Assembly: GCA_002067235.1 (NCBI GenBank)
Contig: MVQP01000014.1
Span: 1-47,105 of the forward strand
DNA length: 47,105 bases
Reading direction: 5' to 3'
Source of the DNA: Syntrophorhabdus sp. PtaB.Bin047
Lineage (GTDB): Bacteria > Desulfobacterota > Syntrophorhabdia > Syntrophorhabdales > Syntrophorhabdaceae
The notes beneath the pieces are model-generated. The model saw only the letters and a list, made by a program, of their open reading frames with translations. It ran no database searches and was not told where the DNA came from. This document shows positions 26,723 to 35,206 of the stretch, piece by piece (position 1 is the stretch's first letter; each line of letters starts with the position of its first letter). Position numbers and translations under genes: made by a program.

Positions 26723-27097
26723 ATGAAAGTGCTCGTTGTTGACGATTTTGCGACGATGAGAAAGATCATCAAGAATGTATTGAAGCAGATAAGCATCGAG
26801 AATGTCCTCGAAGCGGAAAACGGCAAACACGCTCTCACCGTCCTCGGCACGGAAGAGGTCGATCTCATCATAAGCGACTGGATAATGCCGGAGATGACGG
26901 GAATCGAGTTCCTTAAGGCCTGCAAGGGCGATGACAACATCAAGAAGATCCCCTTCATCATGGTGACGGCGGAGGCCCAGAAAGACAATATAATGGAAGC
27001 GATCAAATCGGGCGTGGACAATTACATCGTCAAACCCTTCACTCCCGAGAAGCTAAGAGAAGCAATAGACAAGGCGAAAGCCAAGGTCGGTAAATAA
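26723..27097 (+). CDS. cheY: CheY-type single-domain response regulator
   Basis: 124 aa consisting only of a receiver domain. The acidic pair Asp7-Asp8 (LVVDDFATMRK), phospho-acceptor Asp52 (LIISDWIMPEMTG), the Thr in MVTAEAQKDN and the Lys in YIVKPFTPEKL are all present. The wording is very close to classical enterobacterial CheY, which binds FliM at the flagellar switch. It starts after an ACGGAGG site. The next gene encodes a CheX phosphatase, its expected partner for dephosphorylation. No CheA or CheW is coded in the window. Confidence 0.93.
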   Translation: MKVLVVDDFATMRKIIKNVLKQISIENVLEAENGKHALTVLGTEEVDLIISDWIMPEMTGIEFLKACKGDDNIKKIPFIMVTAEAQKDNIMEAIKSGVDNYIVKPFTPEKLREAIDKAKAKVGK

Positions 27098-27116
27098 TAC
27101 AGCGCCGGAGGCAGGC

Positions 27117-27590
27117 ATGGATGTAAAGTACATAAACCCTTTCATTATGGCGGCACAGTCGGTATTCAGGACTATGCTGGGCATTGAGGTTACGTTGAGC
27201 AAACCAGTGATCAAGACGAGCCGTACCACCTCGGGCGAGGTAACGGGTATAATGGGCCTTGTGGGGGACAGGAAGGGTACGATCACGATAAGCTTCCAGG
27301 ACAAGGGGGCGCTTTTCATATACAAGACTCTCATCGGAGACGAATCGGCGGCCATCAACTCCGACGTGGTCGATGCCATCGGCGAGCTGACGAACATCAT
27401 ATCGGGCCAGGCACGCAAGGAATTCGAGAAGGCCGGGATCAACCTCAAGGCGGCCATCCCGATGGTCATCGTGGGCAAGGAGATCGAACTCAATTTCATC
27501 ACCACCCTGCCGATAGTCCAGTTGCCCTTCAACTTCTCCGTTGGCAACGGCACCCAGGAAGTAATGTTCCTCGACTTCTCCTTCGAGTAG
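27117..27590 (+). CDS. cheX: CheX-type chemotaxis phosphatase
   Basis: 157 aa of the CheC/CheX/FliY phosphatase fold. The active-site signature is Glu90-x2-Asn93 in DAIGELTNIISGQAR; a single copy in a chain of this length fits CheX rather than CheC, which has two. The N terminus VKYINPFIMAAQSVFRTMLG also matches CheX. It should dephosphorylate CheY-P, most likely the CheY coded 19 bases upstream. A good intrinsic terminator follows at 27634, closing a two-gene unit. Confidence 0.9.
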   Translation: MDVKYINPFIMAAQSVFRTMLGIEVTLSKPVIKTSRTTSGEVTGIMGLVGDRKGTITISFQDKGALFIYKTLIGDESAAINSDVVDAIGELTNIISGQARKEFEKAGINLKAAIPMVIVGKEIELNFITTLPIVQLPFNFSVGNGTQEVMFLDFSFE

Positions 27591-27633
27591 GAGAGAAGCG
27601 GCCAGGGAACAGGGTAAGATAAGAAGCAGTTTT

Positions 27634-27681
27634 CAGGGTTCGGGAACGGACAGGTACACCTTCCCGAACCCTGTTTATTTC
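27634..27681 (+). terminator. Rho-independent terminator after cheX
   Basis: A perfect 13-bp stem (CAGGGTTCGGGAA at 27634-27646, TTCCCGAACCCTG at 27661-27673) with a 14-base loop is followed by TTTATTTC. It begins 43 bases after the cheX stop. Confidence 0.85.
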
Positions 27682-27732
27682 GCAGGAAAAGGTGCATCCG
27701 GGTTCCGCAGGAAAACTCTGCGCATCCTCTCT

Positions 27733-27760
27733 CTGAAACCTGAGACCTGAAACCTGAAAC
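27733..27760. repeat. Heptamer array, GTTTCAG type
   Basis: Four tandem heptamers CTGAAAC, CTGAGAC, CTGAAAC, CTGAAAC are followed by CG and a run of five T. It lies between the cheX terminator and the receptor-like gene. No convincing second arm is seen. The rest of the 280-base gap (27591-27872) holds the terminator and nothing else I can identify. Confidence 0.65.
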
Positions 27761-27872
27761 CGTTTTTAGTCCCTTAAGTTCTCCCCTGGAACAGCGACAA
27801 TCTACAGTATGGAAGCGTCAGAGGTTTACCCTCGAAGGAAGGAACCGATGAAGCGAGGAAAGGTCGGGATAT

Positions 27873-29690
27873 ATGGATGACATCAGGAGTGGGATTGAAG
27901 GACTGGCTGCCCGGGTGGGCCGGCTGATCCCGGGGACCGAGGAACAGTTCCTTTTCATAGGTTCCCGTCTTAATGAAGTGTACACGGAGGTCGAGAAGAT
28001 ATCGCGCCAGGCTTCGTCACTGGTGAGCATGCTCGACAGTTCCGTAATGAAGGGTACAATAGGTCGCTTCCGCGAGATCCTCGAGAGGATGGACAGGCAC
28101 ATCGGGGGCTCCGACAGGAGGTTCGCATCGGGCATGGCCGCCCTCAATGACGTTCTGGCCGCCGTCTCCCGCGTAGGCGATCCCCTTGCGAATTTCCGCA
28201 AGATCGTCAAGACGCTGAAAATACTCGCCATATCCACGAAGATAGAGAGCGCCCAGTTGAAGAAGATGGAGAGCGATTTCGTCAATCTGGCAGGAGACGT
28301 GGAACAGCTTTCGGCGCTCATCCATGACAAGTCTGCAGGCATCGAGAGTCATCGTCGGTCGCTCATGTCGCTGACCGAGGAGACTCTCGCGAGGATCGTC
28401 AGCATAAACGAGAAGAGCAGGGGCTACATCAGTGAGGTTCTCGGCAACATACGGTCGAGCATCGAGCTCCTCGAGAGCAGGCATGACCTTTCGTTCAGTG
28501 CCGCCGATTCCATGCTGGGCCGATTCAACGCGACATCGAAACAGGTCGGCGAGGTAGTCATGTCCATGCAGTTCCACGATATCACCCGCCAGCAGGTTGA
28601 ACATATCAGGGACGTCCTCACCTCCATGGAAGGCAGACTGTATGTATCGCCGCGGGGAGCAGACGATGACCGGGCGGACGTCGGGCCTGTCACGGCGGAA
28701 CTCGTGGCTGAGGCCGCCATCGCCTGCGAGCTGCAGAAAGCCCAGCTCTCCGATGCCGAGAAAAAGTTCGTCCATGCGGTGGATGCCATCGTCGAGAACC
28801 TGCAGGGCGTGGTCAAGAATGTCTTCAGGATACTCGACGATATCCAGAAGATCACCGGTGGAACGGACCTCATCGCAAGCACCTTCCTGTCCAACATCGA
28901 ATCGGGGACAACGGCCGTCATCGGCAGGCTTGAAGACACGGGCCGGGCGGAGGGCGAGTTCGTCGATGCCATGGGAGAACTCTCTTCCGCCGTGTCCACG
29001 ATCTCGGGGCTCGTTGACGACATCGAGGAGATAGGCGAGGAGATCGAGCTCATCGCCGTCAACGCCCGGGTCAAATCAGCGCACACCGGGGTTGAAGGCG
29101 CACCGCTCGGGGTCATCGCTGAGGCGATATGGCACCTTTCCATAGATGCCACGTCACAGAAGATCACGATCTCGGATCTCCTCAGGGAGGTCGTCACCGC
29201 AACGCAGGGACTTCAGGCCGCCGTCAGGGAGAGAACCGCTGACGCGGACTCCGACAGCCGGAGCATCATAGGAGAACTATCGGGACTGCTCGACGAACTC
29301 AAGGGCATGAACGACGGGGTCGTCGGCCTCGTGAAGGAGATAGAGGGAGGCAGCCGAAACCTGTCCGGCCTTATCGAGGAGACGATCGAGAACATCTCCG
29401 TCCACAGAGATCTCAAACGCGAGGTGTCGGGCCTTGAGGTTCTCTTCGACGAGGTCATAGCGACGGCAAGACGCGCCGTTTCCCACGAAGAGCTGGAGAA
29501 GGCCCGGGGTCGTTCCCTGGACTATATCGAGAGCAATTACACGATGCAGAGAGAACGGATCATCCACCAGAGCGTGGCATCAAATGTCATTCCCTTTACG
29601 GGAAAGGAGAGGGGGGGCGCAGCGCCCCCGCAAACGGAAGAGGACCATGCCTGCGCTGATGATCTTGGCGATAACGTGGAGCTCTTTTGA
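27873..29690 (+). CDS. Soluble receptor-like coiled-coil protein with two degenerate MCP tips and a CheZ-like motif
   Basis: 605 aa, almost wholly helical, with no signal peptide or membrane segment. Two regions resemble the hairpin tip of methyl-accepting chemotaxis proteins: around residues 114-150 (LKILAISTKIESAQLKK) and 388-425 (ELIAVNARVKSAHTG, then GVIAEAIWHLS). In the second, the Glu and Arg of the usual NAAIEAARAGE are Lys and His, so CheA/CheW binding is doubtful. Between them, MQFHDITRQQVEHIRDVL carries Asp236-x3-Gln240, the spacing of the CheZ catalytic pair. It lies between cheX and a second cheY. Its role could be a CheY-P phosphatase, a cytoplasmic sensor or a scaffold; I cannot choose. 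ATG 27873 is preceded by a purine-rich stretch. Confidence 0.75.
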   Translation: MDDIRSGIEGLAARVGRLIPGTEEQFLFIGSRLNEVYTEVEKISRQASSLVSMLDSSVMKGTIGRFREILERMDRHIGGSDRRFASGMAALNDVLAAVSRVGDPLANFRKIVKTLKILAISTKIESAQLKKMESDFVNLAGDVEQLSALIHDKSAGIESHRRSLMSLTEETLARIVSINEKSRGYISEVLGNIRSSIELLESRHDLSFSAADSMLGRFNATSKQVGEVVMSMQFHDITRQQVEHIRDVLTSMEGRLYVSPRGADDDRADVGPVTAELVAEAAIACELQKAQLSDAEKKFVHAVDAIVENLQGVVKNVFRILDDIQKITGGTDLIASTFLSNIESGTTAVIGRLEDTGRAEGEFVDAMGELSSAVSTISGLVDDIEEIGEEIELIAVNARVKSAHTGVEGAPLGVIAEAIWHLSIDATSQKITISDLLREVVTATQGLQAAVRERTADADSDSRSIIGELSGLLDELKGMNDGVVGLVKEIEGGSRNLSGLIEETIENISVHRDLKREVSGLEVLFDEVIATARRAVSHEELEKARGRSLDYIESNYTMQRERIIHQSVASNVIPFTGKERGGAAPPQTEEDHACADDLGDNVELF

Positions 29691-29714
29691 TAATGAACAC
29701 CGTGAATCTATATA
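29687..29714 (+). promoter_or_regulatory. Possible promoter upstream of the second cheY
   Basis: TTGATA at 29687-29692 (5/6 to consensus, overlapping the preceding stop), a 16-base spacer and TATATA at 29709-29714. It would drive cheY, cheR and cheB separately from the receptor-like gene. Confidence 0.38.
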
Positions 29715-29742
29715 TGTATCTTGATCCACAAGGAGGAGTGCG

Positions 29743-30108
29743 GTGACGAAACGTATCATGACTGTCGATGATTCTGTCAGCGTCCGCCAGATGGTCAGCT
29801 TCACCCTTAAGAACGCGGGCTATGAGACGGTTGAGGCAAGCGACGGGCAGGATGCCCTGTCCAAGCTTAACGGCTCGGGGGTCCACATGATAGTAACGGA
29901 CCTCAACATGCCGAACCTTGACGGGATCGGGCTCATAAGGGAAGTCCGAAGCAAGGCCGAGTACAAGTTCATACCCATCATCATGCTGACGACGGAATCC
30001 CAGGACAGCAAGAAACAAGAAGGTAAGAGCGCCGGCGCCACGGGCTGGATAGTGAAACCTTTTAAGCCGGACCAACTCCTGGCGGTCGTAAAGAAAGTTC
30101 TGGGATAG
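29743..30108 (+). CDS. cheY: CheY-like response regulator
   Basis: 121 aa, a lone receiver domain: IMTVDDSVSVRQMV (acidic pair), MIVTDLNMPNLDG (phospho-acceptor Asp), IIMLTTESQDSKK (Thr) and WIVKPFKPDQL (Lys). All catalytic residues are present. It resembles the CheY/PilG regulators coded beside cheA in other chemosensory clusters, and differs clearly from the flagellar-type CheY at 26723. GTG 29743 follows an AAGGAGGAG site. CheR begins 12 bases after its stop, so the three genes cheY, cheR and cheB form a unit. Confidence 0.92.
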   Translation: MTKRIMTVDDSVSVRQMVSFTLKNAGYETVEASDGQDALSKLNGSGVHMIVTDLNMPNLDGIGLIREVRSKAEYKFIPIIMLTTESQDSKKQEGKSAGATGWIVKPFKPDQLLAVVKKVLG

Positions 30109-30120
30109 GGGGTACCGGTG

Positions 30121-31032
30121 ATGGCGCGCCCCGACGATTCACGAGGCCAGAACGCCGACTGCGGTTCCGTCAGGCTTTCGAACAAGCTCTTCGATGAGCT
30201 GACCGTCTTCATCCACGACCAGGTCGGGATAAAGATCACCCCCGTGAAGAAGGTCATGCTCGAGGGAAGACTTCAAAAGAGACTGCGCAAACTGGGAATG
30301 AGATCCTTCGATGAGTACTGTAAGTACCTTTTCAGCGATGAGGGGAAAAACGGCGAGCTCACGAACATGATCGACGAGGTGACGACGAACAAAACCGATT
30401 TCTTCAGGGAGCCGGCCCACTTCAATTATCTTACCTCCCGGGTACTGCCCACGATTCTGAGAAGCGACCGATTTACTGTTTCAAACAAGCTGACGATCTG
30501 GAGCGCCGGGTGCTCCAGCGGCGAAGAACCCTACACAATCGCGATGGTGGTGCAGGACTTCGCGGATAATGTGTGGGCGCAGGAACTGCCCTTCCAGATC
30601 ATTGCGACGGACATCTCACGGCGTGTTCTGGAAAAAGGTCAGAAGGCCATCTACGAGGAAGACAAGGTGGCACCCATACCAGTTGAGATCAAGAAGAGGT
30701 TTCTGTTAAAAAGCAAGAACCCCGGGGCCGGACTCTTCAGAATAGTCCCGGAGATACGCTCCCGCGTCTCCTTCCGGCGCCTCAATTTCATGGACGGCGA
30801 CTTCGGGTTCCGGGAGAAAATAGACGTCATCTTCTGCAGAAACGTGATCATCTATTTCGATAAGACGGTTCAGGAGAGGCTCCTCGGCAAATTCTGCAGG
30901 TGCCTGAAACCTGGTGGGTACATCTTCATGGGCCACTCGGAGACGCTATTCGGCATGGACCTGCCTCTCCAACAGGTCGCGCCGACGGTATACAGGAAGA
31001 CAGGTGCAACAGCTACACCCAAATTAGCGTGA
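30121..31032 (+). CDS. cheR: Chemotaxis protein methyltransferase CheR
   Basis: About 303 aa. An N-terminal helical CheR_N domain ([30 protein letters not shown]) is followed by a SAM-binding domain with [28 protein letters not shown] (motif I), [16 protein letters not shown] and [15 protein letters not shown]. It methylates glutamates of receptors using SAM. No receptor with clear methylation helices is coded here; the receptor-like protein two genes upstream is the nearest candidate. ATG 30121 is chosen over GTG 30118. CheB follows, as in classical pairs. Confidence 0.94.
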   Translation: MARPDDSRGQNADCGSVRLSNKLFDELTVFIHDQVGIKITPVKKVMLEGRLQKRLRKLGMRSFDEYCKYLFSDEGKNGELTNMIDEVTTNKTDFFREPAHFNYLTSRVLPTILRSDRFTVSNKLTIWSAGCSSGEEPYTIAMVVQDFADNVWAQELPFQIIATDISRRVLEKGQKAIYEEDKVAPIPVEIKKRFLLKSKNPGAGLFRIVPEIRSRVSFRRLNFMDGDFGFREKIDVIFCRNVIIYFDKTVQERLLGKFCRCLKPGGYIFMGHSETLFGMDLPLQQVAPTVYRKTGATATPKLA

Positions 31033-31057
31033 TGAACAGGACATAAGCGGAGGCATC

Positions 31058-32131
31058 ATGGCAGAGAAGATCAAAGTCCTGATCGTAGACGATTCAGCAG
31101 TTGTGAGACAGGTTCTTGAAGAGGTCCTTCAATCCGACGGAGCGTTGCAAGTGGTCGGCTCCGCCAGGGACCCCTTTGTTGCCGCCGACATCATGAAGCG
31201 CGTTGTCCCCGATGTCATTACCCTTGACGTTGAAATGCCGCGCATGGACGGGATCACATTCCTTCACAAGATCATGACCCAGAGGCCCATCCCTGTCGTC
31301 ATGTGTTCGAGCCTCACGGAGAGGAACTCGGAGACAGCGATGAAAGCACTCGAGTATGGGGCGGTGGACATCATAGAGAAACCCCGGATGGGCGTCAAGC
31401 AGTACCTCGAGGAATCGAAGGTCATCATCTGCGACACGGTGAAGGCGGCGGCCGAGGCACGCCTCGGGCGTGCCAGAAAGAACAACGGTTTCATAAAAGT
31501 GGAACCGAAGCTCACCGCAGACGCCGTCATCGAAAAGCCCAATTCGCGTGCCATGATCCAGACAACGGAGCGTGTGGTCGTCGTGGGCGCGTCGACGGGC
31601 GGGACGGAGGCCCTCAAGTCCTTCCTTGAAGCCCTTCCTCTTGACGCACCGGGTATGGTCATCGTTCAACACATGCCCGAACATTTCACGGCCGCCTTTG
31701 CCAGGAGGCTCGACGGAATATGCCGCGTTTCCGTGAAGGAGGCCGCCAACGACGACACCGTGGTCCGGGGGCGGGTCCTCATCGCGCCTGGCAACAAGCA
31801 CACCCTTCTCAAGAGAAGCGGCGCCAGGTACTATGTCGAGGTAAAGGACGGGCCGTTGGTATCACGCCACAGGCCCTCCGTCGATGTTCTCTTCCGGTCC
31901 GCGGCGCGTTACGCCGGGAAGAACGCTGTCGGTGTCATCATGACAGGGATGGGCGACGATGGGGCAAAGGGGATGCTCGAAATGAAAGAGGCCGGCGCTT
32001 ACACCGTGGCCCAGGACGAAGCCACATGTGTCGTCTTCGGTATGCCGAAAGAAGCCGTCAAGCTGGGTGCTGTCAATACGGTGGCCCCCCTCGGCAACAT
32101 AGCTGGTATAGTCATGAGGGAAAGCGGGTAG
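31058..32131 (+). CDS. cheB: Protein-glutamate methylesterase/deamidase CheB
   Basis: 357 aa. An N-terminal receiver ([35 protein letters not shown]) is joined by a linker to the esterase domain. Its catalytic triad is in [16 protein letters not shown] (Ser), [18 protein letters not shown] (His) and [13 protein letters not shown] (Asp). Phosphorylated CheB removes methyl groups from receptors, opposing the CheR coded just upstream. Its presence implies a CheA kinase elsewhere in the genome. ATG 31058 follows a GCGGAGG site. A heptamer hairpin lies just after the stop. Confidence 0.95.
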   Translation: MAEKIKVLIVDDSAVVRQVLEEVLQSDGALQVVGSARDPFVAADIMKRVVPDVITLDVEMPRMDGITFLHKIMTQRPIPVVMCSSLTERNSETAMKALEYGAVDIIEKPRMGVKQYLEESKVIICDTVKAAAEARLGRARKNNGFIKVEPKLTADAVIEKPNSRAMIQTTERVVVVGASTGGTEALKSFLEALPLDAPGMVIVQHMPEHFTAAFARRLDGICRVSVKEAANDDTVVRGRVLIAPGNKHTLLKRSGARYYVEVKDGPLVSRHRPSVDVLFRSAARYAGKNAVGVIMTGMGDDGAKGMLEMKEAGAYTVAQDEATCVVFGMPKEAVKLGAVNTVAPLGNIAGIVMRESG

Positions 32132-32145
32132 AAAGAGAGAGGACA

Positions 32146-32207
32146 GGTCATAGGTAATGGGTCATAGGTGATGGGAAAAAGCAATCTCTCCCTATCACCC
32201 ATTACCC
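32146..32207. repeat. Heptamer-tandem hairpin, GGTNATR type, between convergent genes
   Basis: The left arm holds four heptamers (GGTCATA, GGTAATG, GGTCATA, GGTGATG) plus GG at 32146-32175. The right arm has CTATCAC, CCATTAC and CC at 32192-32207. The arms pair imperfectly. The element lies between the cheB stop and the stop of the histidine kinase gene, so it may act as a shared bidirectional terminator. Confidence 0.7.
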
Positions 32208-32214
32208 GTCTTCT

Positions 32215-34152
32215 CTATCCCTTCGCCAGTTTCAGAGCCAGATTCAGGTCTTCTATCCTGTAAGGTTTTACGAGAACACCCTTGAAGCCATGTTCCTTGT
32301 GGTTGACTATCTGGGGATCGTTGGGGTAGCCGCTCGAGAGGATGGCCGAGACACCGGGATCAATGGCCAGGAGTTCCTGGAGTATCTGGACACCGTCAGG
32401 CCCGACGGGAGATATCAGGTCCAGGATGACCACATCGAAGGGAGAGCCCGATTCCTTCGATGTGCGGTACAGGTCGATGGCCTGCCTGCCGTCGGCAACA
32501 GCCGTGACATCATGGCCGAGGTGGGTCAGCAACATCGTCGTTGTCTGAAGAATGGACTGTTCGTCGTCGGCAATGAGCACCCTGAGGCAGGCCTTGTCCC
32601 CGGGTTCAGCCTTGTGTGGTTCGGGTTCGTCCCGCAATGGCTCCACCCTGTGGGCCGGGAGATACACGTGGAACGTCGCCCCTTCGCCTGCCTGCGATTC
32701 CACCTCTATCTGGCCGCCATGTTTCTTTATGATGGAATAGCACACGGCGAGACCGAGTCCCATACCCTTCTGGGGTCCGAAGTCCTTCGTGGTGAAATAG
32801 GGATCGAAGACCTGCGAGAGATGCTCTTTCGCGATCCCCTTACCCGTATCCGAGATGGACACCTCGACATAATCGCCGGTTGGCAGGAACGTGCCGGGCT
32901 CGGCCTGGAAAGTCTTGTTCCGGACAGAGATGGCCACGGAACCACCGTGTTCGGGCATGGCCTCCCGGGCATTCCGGACGAGCTGATGGATGACCTGCCG
33001 GATCTGCGTCTCATCGGCCTCGACAGGCCATACGTTCTCCTGGAAACTGTATTTGCACTTCACCCGTGACCCGGACAGGGATATCCTCGATACCTCGCGG
33101 ATGATGGGCTGGAGATGGAGGGTCTTCTTGAGAGGGCTTCCGCCCTTCGAGAACGTGAGAAGCTGAGTCGTGAGCTCCTTGGCCCTGTCGATGGTCTTCT
33201 CCGCCTCGGCGAGTTTGTCCCGGGCCTTCGATTCGGTCTCTGAAAGATACATCTTTGCCAGCGAGATATAGCCCAGCATGGACATGAGGAGGTTGTTGAA
33301 GTCATGGGCTATGCCCCCGGCAAGGATGCCCACGGATTCGAGCTTCCTGAAATTGAGGAGTTCGTTCTCCATTTGCTTGCGAGCTGTGATATCCGTGAAA
33401 AGGGATATGGACCCCACGAAACGGTTCTTCCTGTTCAGGATGGGACTGGCCGAGACGTTGACCCAGAGCGATTGCCCGTCCTTTCTTCGGAAGCGGCGCT
33501 CGTACTGGTCGGACATCCCTTCCTGCCTGCGCCGCCTCTTGTCGAAGTGGTCTTCCAGGTCCTCCTCCGCCATGAAGCAGTCGAGAGACTTGCCGAGTAT
33601 CTCCTCTTCGGAATAACCGAACATCTTCTGTGCCTGAGCATTGACGAAGGTGATCCTGAAATCCTCGTCGGCCACGCAGATACCTTCGCTCGCCGTGTTC
33701 ACGATCTGACGATACTTCCTTTCGCTTTCCCGAAGGGCCTCCTCGTACCGGCGCTCCCGGGTGATGTCCCTCATGAAGATGGCAACCTTCCCGATGCTCT
33801 CCTGGCTGTCCCGGATGGGATAGAGTTCCACTTCCATCCATGAGCCGCTGGTCCTCGCCTCGAATTTTGCGGTCTTTCCATCCTTGAGGACCTTGAGCAT
33901 CATATCCCTTGTCTTGCCCGCAAGGTCTCCGGTGAGGACATCATAAACGCAGGAACCGACGAGAGACTCACCCCCGGTCACGTACCTGGCGGCGAACTTG
34001 TTGTTGAGGGCCATGATACTCCCGTTCTCGCCGACAAGGACCACCAGCTCATCGGTGGCATTGATAAGCGCAAGCGCCGTTTCTCCGAGGAGTTCGGCTG
34101 GTATGCTGCCCTGGACCTCATGCTCGTCCTTGAGGACGTTACAGGTATTCAT
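32215..34152 (-). CDS. Hybrid PAS sensor histidine kinase with C-terminal receiver
   Basis: 645 aa, without membrane segments, so cytoplasmic. PAS1 spans ~25-130, and PAS2 ~145-265 (ASEGICVADEDFRITFVN). The dimerisation helix has His283 in ILAGGIAHDFNNLLMSMLGY (NtrB-like group), and the ATPase domain has DTGKGIAKEHLSQVFDPYFT and GMGLGLAVCYSIIKKHGG. The receiver at ~520-640 has phospho-acceptor Asp578 (VVILDLISP) and LVKPYRIEDL. A trailing receiver on an NtrB-like kinase is often a relay or a sink. Its start overlaps the upstream receiver/zinc-ribbon gene by 14 bases, so the two probably work together. The sensed signal is unknown. Confidence 0.92.
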   Translation of the reverse strand: MNTCNVLKDEHEVQGSIPAELLGETALALINATDELVVLVGENGSIMALNNKFAARYVTGGESLVGSCVYDVLTGDLAGKTRDMMLKVLKDGKTAKFEARTSGSWMEVELYPIRDSQESIGKVAIFMRDITRERRYEEALRESERKYRQIVNTASEGICVADEDFRITFVNAQAQKMFGYSEEEILGKSLDCFMAEEDLEDHFDKRRRRQEGMSDQYERRFRRKDGQSLWVNVSASPILNRKNRFVGSISLFTDITARKQMENELLNFRKLESVGILAGGIAHDFNNLLMSMLGYISLAKMYLSETESKARDKLAEAEKTIDRAKELTTQLLTFSKGGSPLKKTLHLQPIIREVSRISLSGSRVKCKYSFQENVWPVEADETQIRQVIHQLVRNAREAMPEHGGSVAISVRNKTFQAEPGTFLPTGDYVEVSISDTGKGIAKEHLSQVFDPYFTTKDFGPQKGMGLGLAVCYSIIKKHGGQIEVESQAGEGATFHVYLPAHRVEPLRDEPEPHKAEPGDKACLRVLIADDEQSILQTTTMLLTHLGHDVTAVADGRQAIDLYRTSKESGSPFDVVILDLISPVGPDGVQILQELLAIDPGVSAILSSGYPNDPQIVNHKEHGFKGVLVKPYRIEDLNLALKLAKG

Positions 34153-34831
34153 CTTTCACATCCGGATAGTACCTGGCAAGACAGGCGGGGCAGATGGCAT
34201 GGCTGAACTCGGCATCGGAATGATCGCTGATGTACTTCTCGAGTTCATTCCAGTACCCCGAGTCGTCACGTATCTTCTTGCAGTGGGAGCATATGGGCAA
34301 AAGACCGCTGAGCTTCTCGATCTTGTTCACCGCGCGCGCGAGGTCGGTGACAAGATGTGACACCTCGGTCTCGAGGTCCATGACACGTACACCGGTGCTC
34401 ACGCGGGCCTGAAGCTCCCTTCTCGAACAAGACCGGGCGAGAAGTTCATCGGGCCCCCGCGCAGGGTCCGGGAATGCCTCCCCGTCCGCCCGATCGGCTG
34501 TCAGGAGAATGATATAGGCCCGCGCCGTGTGCGGAGAGAGGCGGATACGTCTGCACAGGGCCAGGGTGTCCACCCCGTGCATGTCTCCGTCGAGGATGAC
34601 GAGGGGAGGGTGCGTTTCCCGTTCCATGCGATGCAGAAGCTCCCTGTCGTTGAAGACGACCATCGTCTCGTATCCGCAGCTGTCGATGGAGGATCCCAGA
34701 AACTGTATGGTGGAGCTGTCGTCCGCAGCTATGAGGACCCGGGCCGAGCGACTGCGACCTGCATGAACGTGCACGTCAATACGATCCTTCCGTAAAATGA
34801 CGGCTCCGTTTCTTTTCTCCGGGGTCGTCAT
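34139..34831 (-). CDS. Receiver-domain protein with C-terminal zinc-ribbon-like motif
   Basis: 230 aa. Residues ~28-150 form a receiver with ARVLIAADDSSTIQF (acidic pair) and PLVILDGDMHGVDTL (phospho-acceptor Asp). The conserved Lys-Pro is lost: the matching stretch reads DELLARSCSRREL. A short helix follows, then LPICSHCKKIRDDSGYWNEL and HAICPACLARYYPD, a paired CxxC motif often found at the C terminus of deltaproteobacterial PAS and receiver proteins. With no DNA-binding domain, it probably acts through protein contacts, perhaps with the kinase coded downstream (14-base overlap). The loss of Lys suggests weak or altered phosphorylation-dependent switching. Confidence 0.82.
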   Translation of the reverse strand: MTTPEKRNGAVILRKDRIDVHVHAGRSRSARVLIAADDSSTIQFLGSSIDSCGYETMVVFNDRELLHRMERETHPPLVILDGDMHGVDTLALCRRIRLSPHTARAYIILLTADRADGEAFPDPARGPDELLARSCSRRELQARVSTGVRVMDLETEVSHLVTDLARAVNKIEKLSGLLPICSHCKKIRDDSGYWNELEKYISDHSDAEFSHAICPACLARYYPDVKDEYL

Positions 34832-35190
34832 ACAAGAAGGGAGAGGAGGATGTTGGTTGTTTCATCAAGGATGCTCGCGCCGGAAACATCCTCCTCTTGA
34901 ATAGCCGCATGTATATAACCGGTTGCACTGAGATCTATTGGGGGGTGGCGAAGCTTCTGTGGCAGGGGAAAAGTACGGTAGACGTATTGGGGGGCATGAT
35001 CTACCTGTCTTCCGTTGCTTATGGCGAGTTTTGTTTGGGAAACGGGGATGTCTCCCAATCCCTGCACGCAAGAAGCTTCGCCGGTGGAGGTCAGCATTAA
35101 ATCGCATGTGGCATAAGATTCAACCATGTCATAGGATGTAGCAATTAGCGTGCCAAAGCCTAACGCTTTGATATGATTAGGGAGAGACAA
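34828..35190 (-). CDS. Doubtful hypothetical ORF (120 aa), AT-richer than neighbours
   Basis: An open frame of 120 codons. It resembles no family I know. In favour: its stop overlaps the ATG of the receiver/zinc-ribbon gene as ATGA, the usual mark of coupled translation, and twin palindromes lie just upstream of its start. Against: the TTG start has no ribosome site, the first internal ATG is 21 codons in, and base and codon use (TTA, CTA, many T-ending codons) are unlike the GC-rich genes around it. It could be a foreign gene, a decayed gene or a long leader. If it is not coding, the non-coding stretch is 34832-35406. Confidence 0.3.
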   Translation of the reverse strand: MSLPNHIKALGFGTLIATSYDMVESYATCDLMLTSTGEASCVQGLGDIPVSQTKLAISNGRQVDHAPQYVYRTFPLPQKLRHPPIDLSATGYIHAAIQEEDVSGASILDETTNILLSLLV

Positions 35191-35206
35191 ATCGCGATGC
35201 CGATTA

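Noticed and set aside
34897..35141. Plus-strand open frames of about 67 codons
   Set aside because: They overlap the minus-strand frame, lack ribosome sites and resemble nothing; the ATGA link on the minus strand is better evidence.
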